From Apostichopus japonicus (taxonomy: Eukaryota > Echinodermata > Holothuroidea > Aspidochirotida > Stichopodidae), in the NCBI RefSeq assembly GCF_037975245.1, contig NC_092581.1, forward strand, positions 10,735,303 through 10,795,302: a stretch of 60,000 bases of DNA, given 5' to 3'. Positions 36,858 to 49,011 of this stretch are shown here, piece after piece (within the stretch, counting starts at the first letter, position 1; each line of letters opens with the position of its first letter). The notes beneath the pieces are model-generated. The model ran no database searches. It was not told the DNA's origin and was given only the letters and a program-made list of their open reading frames with translations. Both the position numbers and the translations under genes were made by a program.

Positions 36858-36928
36858 GTATATAGATGCACGTTTTGAGACGTAGGCCTATAGCAATCTG
36901 AAGCTACGCATATATTTTACACTCTAAG

Positions 36929-37112
36929 AAAAAAGGGTTCTAGAGGGGGTTCTCGAAATGAAGAATGGTTCTCGTCAGAACCATGTGCCCTTGAAGAACC
37001 CATAAAGGTTCTTGATTCGTTTCTTCTTGGTTCCATACCCACACAGAAAAGGTTCTGGGTACAAGATGGTTCCACAAAGAACCCCTAATTGCACGAATAG
37101 GGGTTCTAATCG
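36929..37112. repeat. Left GGTTCT subterminal array
   Basis: Irregular repeats of GGTTCT and AGAACC separated by 10-20 bases, just inside the left terminus of the 20.6-kb element. Confidence 0.9.
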
Positions 37113-40100
37113 TACTTATCACAAGTGTGTACATGATCTATGAATAAACAAGTTCGGCAATTTTCATCGGGAAATGTAATTGTAAGGGAATAATAAAGTG
37201 TATAGAAGTGTTAATAATCTCATTTTCTCACTTTACCATGGAATTTGTTTTGACTTGTGAACAAAATCGTTTATTTGAATACAACGCATTGAGTGGAATT
37301 TGCGTAATAATTTCGACCACTTTTCGCGGGCTCCAAAGTTCCGTCTGACCAAACGTTCATGTTACATGTAATAGTATAGTGAGTGCACCGAAGTTCGCCG
37401 CCTTTACGTACACAATATGCACTGTGTATGTTACCTACGTGCTACCTACGTACATATTGCGTGCAGTTCTTGCGTCACGGACCGTCGATCATGTTCGAGT
37501 AGAAGTTGAAGCCCCGGTGCGGTGAGTTTTTCAGTTTTAATTTAGAAACATGTAGACCGAAAATTAAATTCAACTCCAGCGCACTGAGCGCAGACCTGCT
37601 AATAAGTTATCGGGTCGACCCTTGGTGAATAGACGTGAATACCAAACGATTCCTTCATCGACATTAATGTCCATTGAGCAAATAATATTCGGCTTAGGCT
37701 AGCCTAACGTATATTAGGCCTACTTTATAATTGTATGGGCATAGCCTAACGTTAGGCCCATTCTATAGTCAACAGAATTCTGTAGGGCTATAGGCCTAGC
37801 CTAGGCCATATTTGTAGGAAGACCGGACATTTAATTAATTAATCACGATAACATTATAATAGTCTCAAAGAGCAAGAACCTTACTGTCTCTGCCACAGCT
37901 CAACCGGGTTTCAGCCACATACGATGGAGTAGGCCTAGGCTAGCCTATACTATAGCATGGGAATTGGGATGCCTGTATAGTGCGCACCTAGGCCTAGGCC
38001 CCCCCTAAGCTTTTTCAGCACAAATTTCTTCAAAATCCCTTAAAAAAAATCAGATGATGTCTGTACCGAACCTTTAGCATCTGATACACAAACCCACAAT
38101 CCTGATATGAATCTTTATGGTCGAAATTGTAAAATATGGAGCTATTATAAAGACAGTTCTGTCCAACTTCCAAGTTAGCGTTTGCTAAAAAAGATCTGTT
38201 TACTGTTCTTAATGGAACAAGCGGTTGTGAACAGGCACACAGTACCTAGGCTATACCTACACTTCAGTATTGATACGGTAATATCCTTTAAAAAAAATAA
38301 GCGTTTTTACCAGAATTTTAGGGTAACAGGGGAGGGGGGCCTAAATAACAAACTTAGCTTACACCTGATTAAGCAGATGCAGTGTACTAGGCAAAAAAGA
38401 CTAAGATTGAAGCAGAACTTGGAGTAAATTTACAACAATTCCATTCAAAAATTTCTTGGAAATGAAAATTTCTAATTATCATACAAAATCTAGATTTATT
38501 TGGTCAAGATGATGAAAAGCCAGCCTGTTTTGCATATATTATGGTTAAAAATAAGTAGCTAAGTTGTTATTCGTTCATAGCGCTTTTAGAACACGTTGCT
38601 ATGGTAATATTGGAACGTATTGTTAGGTCCCCAGTACTCGGGCACCCGCAGTATTCGGATACCTTGTTATATAGTCCTAGCCTAAGCCTTATTCCAGATA
38701 TAGGCTACTGAGGGTGCAGTTTTTAGACAACATTCCAACTTTAGTCAACTTTAAAATATCCATTAAATATGTTTTTGTCCAACCAACAGATTGAAACCAT
38801 AGAATAATAAAAAGAATACATTATGATGAGCTCATGAAGAATGAATGCATCACTAACACGCAGAAAATTGAGGGAAAATTAAATCAAAATGTTTCTGGCC
38901 ACAATTTGGCATAATTTATACCACAATGCATTGCGATCGCGTCAATATACGTCATCCGGAATAAGGCTTATTGGTGTACGTGACCATGTGTTGACCACCT
39001 AGGCTAACAAACAATCGAGCTAAAAAATAAAGGAAGATGTAGGCCTACAGTAGGCTATCCAAAATGGATAAAACATTCCAGGGATCACCACTGATGTGTT
39101 ATTCTTCTTCCCCAATTTAGCAAGTTTGCTTCGTATTGGAATAGGGTATGTGGGGAGAGCGGCGTTATTTGGAACATTTTTCACAAAAATCTCTATTTTC
39201 AGAAACAACATTAATTCAGCAAACACTGCCCTATCCTGTTAGGATAGGCAGTCCATAAAACTGCTACAATTGTTGATAGTTCAGGAGATAATCCAGTGAG
39301 AGGGTGTGTGCCGTGTGTCACAAATGAAGCCCATAAAACCACTACTCTTGTTGATATTTCAGGAGATAATCCAGTGAGGTGTCGGTGATAGGCGTTCCAA
39401 CTAACCCCACCTATGGGGTTAGTTGGAACGGGTGGTGGGTTAGTTGAAAGATGGATTCTTGCTCAAAAGAAATAAATGAGAACTTATCACAACTATACAC
39501 ATTGATACCTTGGTATATGCCTATTATAATATATCAAATGATATTAAAGCCGGACTCACTATATGGAAGTAAATGAGAATATAACTTTGCTACCAAAATT
39601 CTGGAGACATTTTTCATCCCAGCCCATTGAAATTAGGCAACATTGGTGAATCAGAATATTTTAACATCTGCTAACCTTGCAGTCTAAGTTTTAAGTGTTT
39701 TTGGCATGTTTTTATGATTATAGGTGAATATGACCAAATTTGTGTGCATGTTCCAACTATTCCCGGCAGTAAATGTTACAACTAACCCCTTGGGCTAATC
39801 AGACCTTTGTATGCTCATTGCGCAGAACAGAGACCATCGACATAATTTTTTGCCCACCTCATTTTGAAGCTGCTTAATAAAGCTGTAAATAACCCCAACC
39901 TAGTATATTTTGGTTATTCCCTCCATGGAAATAAAACAACATTTTTAATTTCATAAAAAAAATACTCAGAGTGCCGAAAAACACACATTCCTCACTATTT
40001 ATTCTACTAATTATTAACATCATTATTTATTAGGATTGTTATTAATTATTATTATTCCACCAATTTATTCCACTAATTATTCCACCAATAATGATCGATC

Positions 40101-40725
40101 AGGTCTGGAAATAACCTGTCCATAATGAGAATTGATAACTGCACAGTAATTGGAAACAAAGACGTGAAATAAAGGCTGATTATAGTTTTAATTATACTTA
40201 GGCTTTAAAGAATCACATTTCTACCTACATTGATTTGGGGGCACCCAGGTCAATGGAGCGGTTTGCAATAATGGAATGGTCCTCTACATTTGAACTAACT
40301 TCACGGTATATAAACAAACACACGCTCATAGCATTCTCTCCAACCAGTGCCGTGGGCAAGTCTATTCATGTAAAATTTTGTCACTAAGATACGAACTCCC
40401 TAGCATTTGATATATTATTAAAATTAGGCTTCTTTAGAAGTATTTCAAAGGTGTTTAAGCGTACATTTGCCGGCTATATCACCAGTGCGTTACTGTATTC
40501 TGAGCTCAGAATTAGTTTAGCCCCAAGTTTTATCTATTTCTTCGCTAGCCAATTTTATACCACTCACGCGCGTGCCACCATAGACGAGCTTTTCCGTGCA
40601 TGGTATCAGTTTAGCGAATCTTTATCATTGCAGTTAGTATATGCGTACTTCATATATACAAATATTATAGTAGGTTTATGATATGGGCGTATTTTGCCGT
40701 TGCGTCGCCATTTAAGGAAGTGAAG
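37113..40725. other. Interior of the large element, unassigned
   Basis: Around 37320-37521 the sequence is locally CpG-richer and ends in a good donor (GGTGCG/GTGAGT at 37522), a possible non-coding first exon or promoter region. At 37690-38010 there are many AGGCCTA repeats. A 78-bp tandem duplication lies at 39253-39382 and a 17-bp perfect palindrome arm pair at 39393-39430. No coding sequence recognised. Confidence 0.4.
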
Positions 40726-40733
40726 TATAAATA
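40726..40733 (+). promoter_or_regulatory. Candidate TATA box
   Basis: TATAAATA within GTATAAATAGG, with a TCACTG initiator-like motif at about 40740. It lies 230 bp upstream of the exon-like segment at 40961. There is no expression evidence. Confidence 0.3.
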
Positions 40734-40960
40734 GGACTTTCACTGTGCATCCCAGCTCTGCAAATGACCTGCTGAGGGAGCTTCAAGTTGGACTTCTGAC
40801 CCAACCCTGCGACCCCTTAGCAGAGTAGAAAACTGATCTCTAATTAATCAGTCAGGTGGATATTCCTTTTCAGCGTGGCTTGGAGTGAGTCCAATGGGCT
40901 GCCTTTTCAACAAATCATGTCTAATTTTGGTATATATTTCACTTTTATCTTCATATACAG

Positions 40961-41097
40961 CTTTGCAATGAGTTGGAAATGCTGACAGGGAGGAACGTTG
41001 TTGTTGAAATGAAGACTGCTTTAGAAAAATATGCACCAAAGATAATCCAGAACGGTTCCAAGAAGACCAAAGCAAAAGAGCTGATGCGTGCCTACCG
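40961..41097 (+). pseudogene. Exon-like segment of an unknown gene
   Basis: Follows a strong pyrimidine tract and ATATACAG and ends at a possible donor (CCG/GTAGGA). It encodes LCNELEMLTGRNVVVEMKTA, continuing LEKYAPKIIQNGSKKTKAKE and LMRAYR, with natural amino-acid composition. If the donor is not used, an in-frame TAG follows at once. It may belong with the exon-like pieces at 54302 and 55592 (same strand), interrupted by the nested foldback insert. The minus strand is also open across this region. Confidence 0.45.
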
Positions 41098-41349
41098 GTA
41101 GGAGGAGGAAGTCCTTCTTGAAGAGGACAAGAAGTGTATGTTATCACATAATTTTACCTTACAATTACTAATAAGTCGATCAGAGTGGAAAATGATAGGC
41201 GGGAGTTACAGGAGGGTAAGCGAGAACCCATAAAGATATTTAGGTAGAAACTGGTCCAAAAAACCGTACTGCCTGAAAGTAACTAGACAATTGCAATCAA
41301 ACTCCCATGTACTCTGTTCTATTGTAGACAGAGAGCGGGAAATTGGTTG

Positions 41350-41612
41350 CCGGACAAATACCCCCCGGACAAATACCCCCCGGACATATACCCCCCGGAC
41401 TCATACCCCCGGGACAAGTACCCCCCAGACAATCACCCCCCGGACAAATACCTCCGAGGACAACTACCCCCCGGACAAATTCCCCCCGGACAAACACCAC
41501 CGAGGACAAATACCCCCGAGGATAAGTACCCCCCAGACAACTACCCCCGGGACAACTACCCCCGGACATACATCAACGAGGACAAATACCCCCGAGGACA
41601 ATTAACCCCACC
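41350..41612. repeat. 15-bp array, left foldback arm
   Basis: About seventeen units of GGACAAATACCCCCC with GAGGACAA variants. The PPDKYPPD-type ORFs it produces in every frame are artefacts of the array. Confidence 0.93.
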
Positions 41613-42257
41613 CCCAGCAATTACCTCCGGGAAAACTCTACCCGCGCAAATACACCAGCACAGATTCCTCACCCAGGTTACTACCCGAACTAAACCAGAA
41701 TACGCCCAGCCCCCCCCCCCCCACCCCCCACGAGCCCGTTAACCAAGCGGACCTTTAGCTGGTGAACTACGTAGTACGAAAGCCCATTAGGGCCATGAAA
41801 GACAATTTTCTTAATCTGGTATATCAGATTATTTTTCTGATATATCAGATTATTATTCTGATATGAAACGTTTTTATAACTAGGGAAAATTAAATTGATT
41901 TCTTAGATTATCATCATTCTTTTTGCAAACAGAATGACCAGAGAATAGGTTTTTTCAAATGGTACTGACGTCGTGGTCTCAAGCCTCTTTCTTTACTTAT
42001 ATTTCATACAATCGTACATACTATAATGAAACCTTACAGGCAATTCTGTTGGTGTAACGGGCTACACCGTAACCGGGTTTGACTATGATAGCCCAGCGGT
42101 CCATGAAACAATGCATGGGGGTATGGATGATGATCATGCACACTAAACTAGAGGGGTGGACCGTGGTTGTGCTTGCCCCGCCCCTCCCTTCTGCTCCTCC
42201 CATCCTAAAATGGCGTGCACTTACATGAAAAAATAGCTTAGAATAAGCAAAACAAGA

Positions 42258-42500
42258 GGAGCGTGGAGGCCGAGTGGCTAATGCTTTTGTTTTATATATA
42301 ATCCTGTTATGTTGTGTCCTTGGGCATGGCACTTTTATCTCGACTGCCCCTATCCATTCAGGTGTATAAATGGGTACCTGTGAGGTAACTAAGCTGTGTG
42401 CGCTGGATTCTCAGCAGCCAGCCTGATGACCAGGGATTCAAAGTGCTATGAGATGGGCCATATAAAGCGCTATACAAAAACTAACATAACATAACAAATC
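42258..42500 (+). repeat. tRNA-related SINE with GTAAAGCGCT-type tail
   Basis: Head with GTGGAGGCCGAGTGGCTAAT (box A-like), body CCTTGGGCATGGCACTTTTA, then CAGGTGTATAAATGGGTACC, and 3' end AAAGCGCTATACAAAAACTA followed by short AACAT repeats. This body and tail layout is common to SINEs of aquatic deuterostomes. Box B is poorly preserved. Confidence 0.75.
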
Positions 42501-42618
42501 ATCAAGTAAAATTACTCAGAAGAAAACTTGAAAATGGTAAGCCGCAATAAGCCTGAATTGTTCGGAGATTAATAATACAGAATAGTGTCACTATAACAAA
42601 TAGTAAATTAATAGTTAC

Positions 42619-42665
42619 CAGGCGCGTATCCAGGGGGGCGTTGGGGGCGCGCGCCCCCCGGGTAA
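42619..42665. repeat. Left terminus of a CAGGCGCGTATCC-type element
   Basis: CAGGCGCGTATCCAGGGGGG followed by GCGCGCGCCCCCCGGGTAAG. The matching right part may be the one ending at 49203 (TCCTGGATACGCCCCTG). GTTAC flanks both outer edges, so they may be one element split by later insertions. Confidence 0.5.
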
Positions 42666-42942
42666 GGAAAAGAGGAGAGAAAAAAAGAGAAGGAAAAAGG
42701 GAAAAAGAGGGAGAAAAAAGAAAAGGAGGAGAGGAAGGAAGGGAAAAGAAAAAGAAGAAAGAGAGAAAAAGGAGAAAAGGAGGAAGTAGAAGATAAACGC
42801 CAAGACCTCGGGAAGAGAAAGAGGAACAGTCATAATTACAGCGCTGATCCCTATTATATACACAGGGTAGCCAGTGACAGATCGAAGATTACAGAGGGGA
42901 CGTGCGCCTCACCCTACCCCTTACACCGACAACTCCATTTTT

Positions 42943-42970
42943 AGCTCATACCAGCATGCTGGTGTGAGCT
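42943..42970. repeat. 28-bp palindrome at a dispersed repeat start
   Basis: AGCTCATACCAGCATGCTGG continuing to TGTGAGCT is a near-perfect palindrome. It opens a repeat (to about 43560) with CATGAAACTTGG phrases recurring at about 43048 and 43350. It resembles a widespread AGCTCA-type marine invertebrate repeat. Confidence 0.6.
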
Positions 42971-44425
42971 ATTGTTACAGTGCGGCGTCTATCACTCTAT
43001 CCGTCAACAATTGGTAAAACCGCTCCCACTCACACAGTATTTAATGGAATTTCATGAAACTTGGACACAAGGACCATTGGGTATAGGGCCATCAGAGATG
43101 GTCCGAAATTGGGGTCAATGGTCACCTGTGGGCCGTAATGGGCCATTTAGTGGAAATACGCAAAATGCTTCTTCTCCTACAGATTCCATGGTACAATGTT
43201 GAGGGTTTGTCACGATAGTACTATGGAAGTTTTACCTTCAGGGTGTTCATGAATTTGAGATCAAAGATCAACTAGGGGTCTTTTGTGGCCCGGGCCGCCG
43301 CCCTATATTTTCAAATTGCTCCTGTTCGTACAGTGTATGGCCAGTTATAATGAAACTTGGTCACAACGTTCCTCGGGATGAGGGTTATGAGGGGTGTTCG
43401 GAAAATTGAGGTCAAATGTCATTTAGGGGGTCATCAGGGGTCATTCTTTGTAATATTTTCAAATATCTCAATCTCCTCAAGATTTTGATGGATCATATTC
43501 AAAGTTGAACTGATGATTGTTGGATTGTGTATGAATAAGATGATGCCTAATAATTTTTGGTCAAAAGTTAATTAATTACGATGAATCCCCATTGTTTAAA
43601 AAAATCTGAGCCTTCACCTTTTGCCAAAGCTCCTTTAATTTGTCTCCCAGTTTCTGCAGTGTTTGTTGACATTTGTGGTTAAGCTCTGCAGAGGCTGTTA
43701 GTGGAATTAAAGCAGGACTGGGAGTTGTTATTAACTGTTGAACTGTAAGCATGAGAGCCCTATAGCCAATCAGCACTTGCCGATTCTTAGAAGTCTATGA
43801 GCCTGAGGTATGTAGGCAGCCAGCCAAAATTTTGGCAAGGAGTGCTTCAGTATGGAACGCGAAAAGGGCAACCATATTTCGTTGTCTAAACTAAGTTTGT
43901 TGCAGTCTAAACTAAAGTTGTTGCTGCTGTTTTACCACGTTGTTGCTCAAACTCACGTTGTTATTTTAACTTCCGTTGTCTAAACATACGTCATTGTCTA
44001 AACTTACGTTGTTGCTATCGGCGCTGTTCAAAATTGCTCAACCGCGTAATGTAAACCAGAATGCAAAATGCATTGAGGTTTCGATGACTTCAGTACACTA
44101 GAAAGGTATTAGTATAAGCAGAACTAGCTGTTACTATAGAAATGGCCCGAACCACCATTTTTATACATTAAATAAACACAGGTCAGTCTATTGTACGTGG
44201 CTATACACACCTGCACCAAAAACAATAGGGGTCTTGGAGGTCCAAGTCCATTTGGAGTCACCAAACGCAAACTTGTGGAAACCTTGTTTTATAAGCTACC
44301 GTATCTCCCACAGCCAGCCTATCAGATAACATGTGCGTTAGTACAACTCATACGAATAGGAGGCTGCACGGTAAACAACTTTTAAAAAGTTATAATGTTA
44401 TACTTATAGGCTATGCATATACGCT

Positions 44426-44888
44426 GTGAATGTCGGAAATCAAGTACAACGTCGAGTGTCTAGACAAAGTACCAGCATAAAAATACTGCATTTTTAAACT
44501 GATTTCATTGAGCGCCTCCAACAATGTGTAGAGATAATCTGGGAATGTCGGTAATCAAGTAAAACGAGTGTCGAGACAAAATGCCAGCATAAAATACTGT
44601 ACTTAAAATTGAATTATTGAACCATTACATGATGTCTGGATATGTTGTGAATGTCGGCAATCAAGTAAAACGTCGAGTGTCTAGACAAAGTACCAGCATA
44701 AAAATACTGCATTTTTAAACTGATTTCATTGAGCGCCTCCAACAATGTGTAGAGATAATCTGGGAATGTCGGTAATCAAGTAAAACGAGTGTCGAGACAA
44801 AATGCCAGCAAGAAATACTGTACTTAAAATTGAATTATTGAACCATTACATGATGTCTGGATATGTTGTGAATGTCGGCAATCAAGTA
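44426..44888. repeat. 221-bp tandem duplication plus partial third unit
   Basis: GTGAATGTCGG begins units at 44426, 44647 and 44868, an exact 221-bp spacing. The first two units are nearly identical. Confidence 0.93.
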
Positions 44889-44896
44889 AAACGAAT

Positions 44897-45838
44897 GACA
44901 GTTAAAATCCGAAATCCTTATTTTAAAATCCGAAATCTATTTTTCGAAATCCGAAATCTGTTTTTTTTAAATCCGAAATCCTTATTTTAAAATCCGAAAT
45001 CTGTTTTTTAAAATCCGAAATCCTTATTTCGAAATCCGAAATCCTTATTTCGAAATCCGAAATCTTTTTTTAAAATCCGAAATCCTTATTTCGAAATCCG
45101 AAATCCTTATTTTATAATCCGAAATCTATTTTTCGAAACCTAGTTTTTACTTCAGCGTTTGTAACATTAATTATTGTTCATTGTAAAGTTTGTTGAAGGC
45201 CAATGCTGCATCATTCATCTTGCATCCATGTTAAGATGGCGGAGCGTGAAGATTTGATAAAGGGTTTTTTCCAGCTTGGGCTATCAAACTTAGAAATACG
45301 GACAATTTTGGACAAAAACCATTTAATAAAGTTCAATATGTAACATTTTGATAACACTAGCAACGACTGCAAAAGTCGCCCGTACTGCGGTACATTAAAA
45401 AAAAATAGATTTCGGATTTTGAAAAATAGATTTCGGATTTCAAAAAATAGATTTCGGATTTTAAAAAACAGATTTCGGATTTCAAAATAAGGATTTCGGA
45501 TTTCAAATTAAGGATTTCGGATTTTAAAATAAGGATTTCGGACTTCGGATTTTAAAAAACAGATTTCGGATTTTAAAATAAGGATTTCGGATTTTAAAAT
45601 AAGGATTTCGGATTTCATAAAATAGATTTCGGATTTTAAAATATAGATTTCGGATTTTAAAATATAGATTTCGGATTTCAAAAAATAGATTTCGGATTTT
45701 AAAATTAGGATTTCAGATTTCGGATTTTGAAAAACAGATTTTGGATTTCAAAAAACATATTTCGGATTTCCAAAAATAGATTTCGGATTTCCAAAAAAAG
45801 ATTTCGGATTTTAAAATAAGGATTTCGGATTTCAAGAA
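44897..45838. mobile_element. Foldback element with AAATCCGAAATC arms
   Basis: Left array 44897-45139 of AAATCCGAAATCCTTATTTT-like units. Right array 45404-45838 of the complementary GATTTCGGATTT units. The unique centre holds a short transposase-like ORF (45236-45343). It sits inside the 43850-46913 element and shares almost the same centre. Confidence 0.85.
45236..45343 (+). pseudogene. Truncated transposase-like N-terminus
   Basis: ATG ORF of 35 codons, MAEREDLIKGFFQLGLSNLE then IRTILDKNHLIKF, ending in TAA. The phrase ending in GLSN-x-EI-x-x-IL resembles the opening helix-turn-helix of integrase-core transposases encoded by some animal DNA transposons. The rest of such a protein is absent, so this would be a deleted remnant. 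Similarity is by eye only. Confidence 0.4.
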
Positions 45839-47021
45839 GAAAAAAAACAACCTTGGCCCTAATGGGCTTCCGTAAAAATTATAGTATTTAAATAACATTT
45901 TTACGCAATGTCGAAACTTCAATGACTACTTTTGACGATGTATGACTGCAGTAGTTTATGCACACGAATTACTGTTGCACCAGAATCATGACTTGAAGCA
46001 CGTGGTCAAAGGGACCGCAAAACTTTACGCAAGTTTGCAACGAAGAAATAACTGTGGTATAAATGCACATTTTACATTATCAACTCTCAATATGTAGAGA
46101 ACAAAACATACTGTGAGATTTAAAGTCCTTTTCAGTATCAGAGATGTTGTGGTAGCTTCCCGCAAAATTCATAGATTGTCTCAACTCATAACTTTCTGTG
46201 ATAAAACAATTATTCAAATATGACATTAACAATATAAATGTAAATAACGTCCTCGGAGTTGTATCAACTATCATGTAAATATCGTTAACAACGTGATTTT
46301 GTTCGACAAATCAGGTTGTTAAGGATATTTACATGGCTGTTGCTACAAATCCGGCATGACATTAACGATTACCCCCCCCCCCCCCCTTTTCGCGTTACAT
46401 AGTTAAACCATCATACTTTGCGTTCATTGAGCACTGAAGATGCAAGCATGTTTGCAGACAATGGGTAAGGGACTATTAACCAAACAAATCTCGGGAAATT
46501 TGAGAAAACATCATTGGCTGTATTTAGCATGAAAATCTCTGTAATAGATATGTTGTTAGCAATGCACGGAAGCAACTTGCGGTTGATTGTTATAATTTTT
46601 TTGAAAAGAAAGAATGATGTTCGTTCACAATGTGTTCACAACGGAACTTTAGATAGCAACGAAAGTGTAGACATCAACGTGAGTTTAGACATCAACCGTA
46701 AGGTTTATAAATCAACGTGAGTTTAGACATTAAGGCGCGTTTAGTCGTCAACGTGACTTTGGACATCAACGTAAGTTTAGACATTAACGAACAACAGCAA
46801 CATGGTAAACTAGCAGCAACAGCTTTAGTTTAGACAGCAACAAACTTAGTTTAGGCAACGAAACAAACTTAGTTTAGGCAACGAAATACGGTTGCCCTTT
46901 TCGCGTTCCATACTTCAGGTCTGCTCAGGTAGAGGGGAGAAAGTTTAATAGGGTAGGTCAGTGGTATTGTTTGAGAGAGTGGGTAAAACAGGATTTAAAG
47001 GGGGAAAATAGGAATTATAGC

Positions 47022-47608
47022 CAGTGGTGTGGCCAGTATTCTGCTAACGGAGGGGGGGGGGGGTATCCCTCATGGGCCCAAAATTGGTGGAATCTGAAAA
47101 ATGGCCGGAAATTTGGTGGGCCATAAAGTTTTGTGGGCCCTACATTTTTAAGCTCGAAAGGGTATGAGCTTCTGCACCATTGGTGCTCTAGTTGACGTTT
47201 CCATTTTTCCTCTCTCACTAGTGTATCTATATATATATACTATATATGGTCTAGCATAACGCGTGTGTGTGTATGGACGCCTTGAACAATTGTTCAATTG
47301 TGCAATGGAACCAACTGTGGCTGGTCTTGAACTCGACCGAGTCGTCGGGGAACATGACGCATTTCGGGAAGGGGCGACCGCCCCCCCCCCCCGAGCAAAA
47401 TTTCTCTATGATATCGCTAGTAATTTAAAAATAGACAATGCTTAGATGCAACTTACAAGGCCTGGGAAGTGTCATTTCCAGCGATCTGGGAGGCTTTTTC
47501 GGCCAAAATTTTCTTGTACGCTTCGCGCCAACTCATGGTGGCGCTTCGCTTAGATAGTTTGCCTACAGGCTTCGCCCTTCCGTTGGCAAATTACTCGCTA
47601 CACGCCTG
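47022..47608. mobile_element. Probable MITE with CAGTGGTGTGGCCAG termini
   Basis: Left end CAGTGGTGTGGCCAG and right end CTCGCTACACGCCTG are approximate complements. Oligo-G and oligo-C runs and a copy of the core (47463-47558) lie inside. No target duplication found, so the boundaries may join two elements. Confidence 0.5.
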
Positions 47609-47810
47609 TTCGAATTTGTAAAGCAAAGAGCAGACATCACATAATATCAGTGAGCATGAAAATGCATGTTCAAAAATGAACAGCCTCAAAACTGTCTATG
47701 TGTGTAGTCAAAGGCGTAGGAGCCCAATTGGATTTGGGGGCTGTAACGCCTTCCCGAAAAATATAACCAAAATTTTTCGCGCGCTTCGTTCAACATGTTA
47801 ATGTCAATAG

Positions 47811-48041
47811 GCGGAGTGTATAGCCTAGTGGTTAACGCTGGCGTCTCCCAGTCATGAGATCCCCGGTTCGATTCCTTGCCGACAGCAAGGTGTGTCGTCT
47901 GGCAAGGGTGTTGTTCAATAACAACTTCCCGACATGGACGTTAAATGGATGTGTGCCGAGAGATTGGCTTCGGTCAGCTTGCGAGTCTATAAGCCTCCAT
48001 GGCTTCTTTCGCGAGTTCCTGCTTGCGGGAAGATCACATAT
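47811..48041 (+). repeat. tRNA-derived SINE, copy 3 (full head)
   Basis: Best-preserved copy. It starts GGCGGAGTGTATAGCCTAGT, with box A TAGCCTAGTGGTTAACG and box B GGTTCGATTCC, followed by the family body (CATGGACGTTAAATGG, CTTCGGTCAGCTTGCG, TTTCGCGAGTTCCTGCTTGC) and a CATA microsatellite tail. Two minus-strand relatives lie at 21365 and 35757. Confidence 0.9.
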
Positions 48042-48190
48042 ACATACATACATACATACATACATACATACATACATACATACATACATACATACATACA
48101 TACATACATACATACATACATACATACATACATACATACATACATACATACATACATACATACATACATACACGCACCCATACATACATA
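48042..48190. repeat. (CATA)n tail of the SINE
   Basis: About 37 tetranucleotide units. The many YIHTYIHT and MYVCMYVC ORFs on both strands are artefacts of this run. Confidence 0.97.
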
Positions 48191-49011
48191 TATACATACA
48201 ATATCATATAAGCAAGCATAGGTCATTACATCGCATGGCATCGTGTACCGTACGGTCCGTGAAAGTTGCGCAGTCATCCGCAGGATGCTAATGTAAACAA
48301 CGAAATGTCTTATGTAGATGGAGAAAAAGCATACAGGTCCAATTATGTCAAAACTCTCTTTTACAGTAGTAATGGCGAATTAGTCTGCCAAGCTTAGAAC
48401 TTTAATTACCAAGGAGATAATTTTTTAACTATTCATTTATTGTCAGCATATTGCCCGAATTTTCAGGGGAACAAGTTTGGTTGGGGGGGGGGGGGTGGCT
48501 GCAGTTCCGCCTCCTACGCCTATGTGTATAGTGTTCGGTTTCGAAATATCTGATATCGGAAATATCTGCTATTTTTCATTTCCCTCAACCAAGTTTTATA
48601 ATTGCCGTTATAAGAGGTTGTAATATTTCTACACCAATAAATTAACTGTGTCTGAATTTTCGAAAACTTCCTGACCAACATTCTTCATCATACTTCTCTC
48701 TACTCGTAGCAATGTTGACCGGTCTGTTAGGGGTTGAAGGAGGTTTTTCTATATTGGTTGTCCATAGATTGAATTTTGTGCAACATTATGTATATGTTTT
48801 GAAGTGATTTTCTTCACGAGAAATGTGAATTTTCCAATTCTGAACAAATAATGGGCTTTAAACTTTGAAAAGTGGGGCTTTCGGATATTGTGGGCCGTGA
48901 CGTAGAATCACCTACAAAAGCAATGATCAACAGGACATGCAATGAGGTCGAACATGATGTGTGACTGGTTACAATCTTCAAAAAGGTTATGGATGAAAAA
49001 AAAAAATATTG

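Larger units (their letters stand above)
43850..46913. mobile_element. 3.1-kb element with long inverted termini and TTCA duplication
   Basis: Left end GTATGGAACGCGAAAAGGGC and right end GCCCTTTTCGCGTTCCATAC, with TTCA on both outer flanks (43846-43849 and 46914-46917). Both arms continue inward as irregular arrays of TCTAAAC-TTACGTTGTTG type (43870-44030 and 46640-46880). It contains a 221-bp tandem duplication and another foldback element. Confidence 0.85.
47709..48524. mobile_element. hAT-like MITE with CAAAGGCGTAGGAG termini, split by a SINE
   Basis: Left end CAAAGGCGTAGGAGCC and right end CCTCCTACGCCTATG. The flanks TGTGTAGT (47701-47708) and TGTATAGT (48525-48532) are an 8-bp duplication with one change. 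The interior is interrupted by the tRNA-derived SINE and its CATA tail. Confidence 0.85.

Noticed and set aside
40848-41147. 100-residue minus-strand ORF (KIRHDLLKRQPIGLTPSHAEK..)
   Set aside because: Composition is plausible, but the + strand has an exon with good splice sites in the same place, so the minus frame is probably a shadow.
41291-41742. Proline-rich PPDKYPPD ORFs, collagen-like in appearance
   Set aside because: Created by the 15-bp foldback array, open on both strands; no signal peptide or splice context.
43576-43776. Minus-strand ORF with QKLGDKLKELWQKVK
   Set aside because: Protein-like in part but short, with no homologue recognised and lying in a dispersed repeat.
47811-47885. 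Functional tRNA gene
   Set aside because: Box A and B are good, but the arms do not pair as a tRNA and the same head is joined to a SINE body found in three copies.
47832-48291. Long ORFs on both strands with YIHT and MYVC repeats
   Set aside because: They are translations of the (CATA)n run in every frame.
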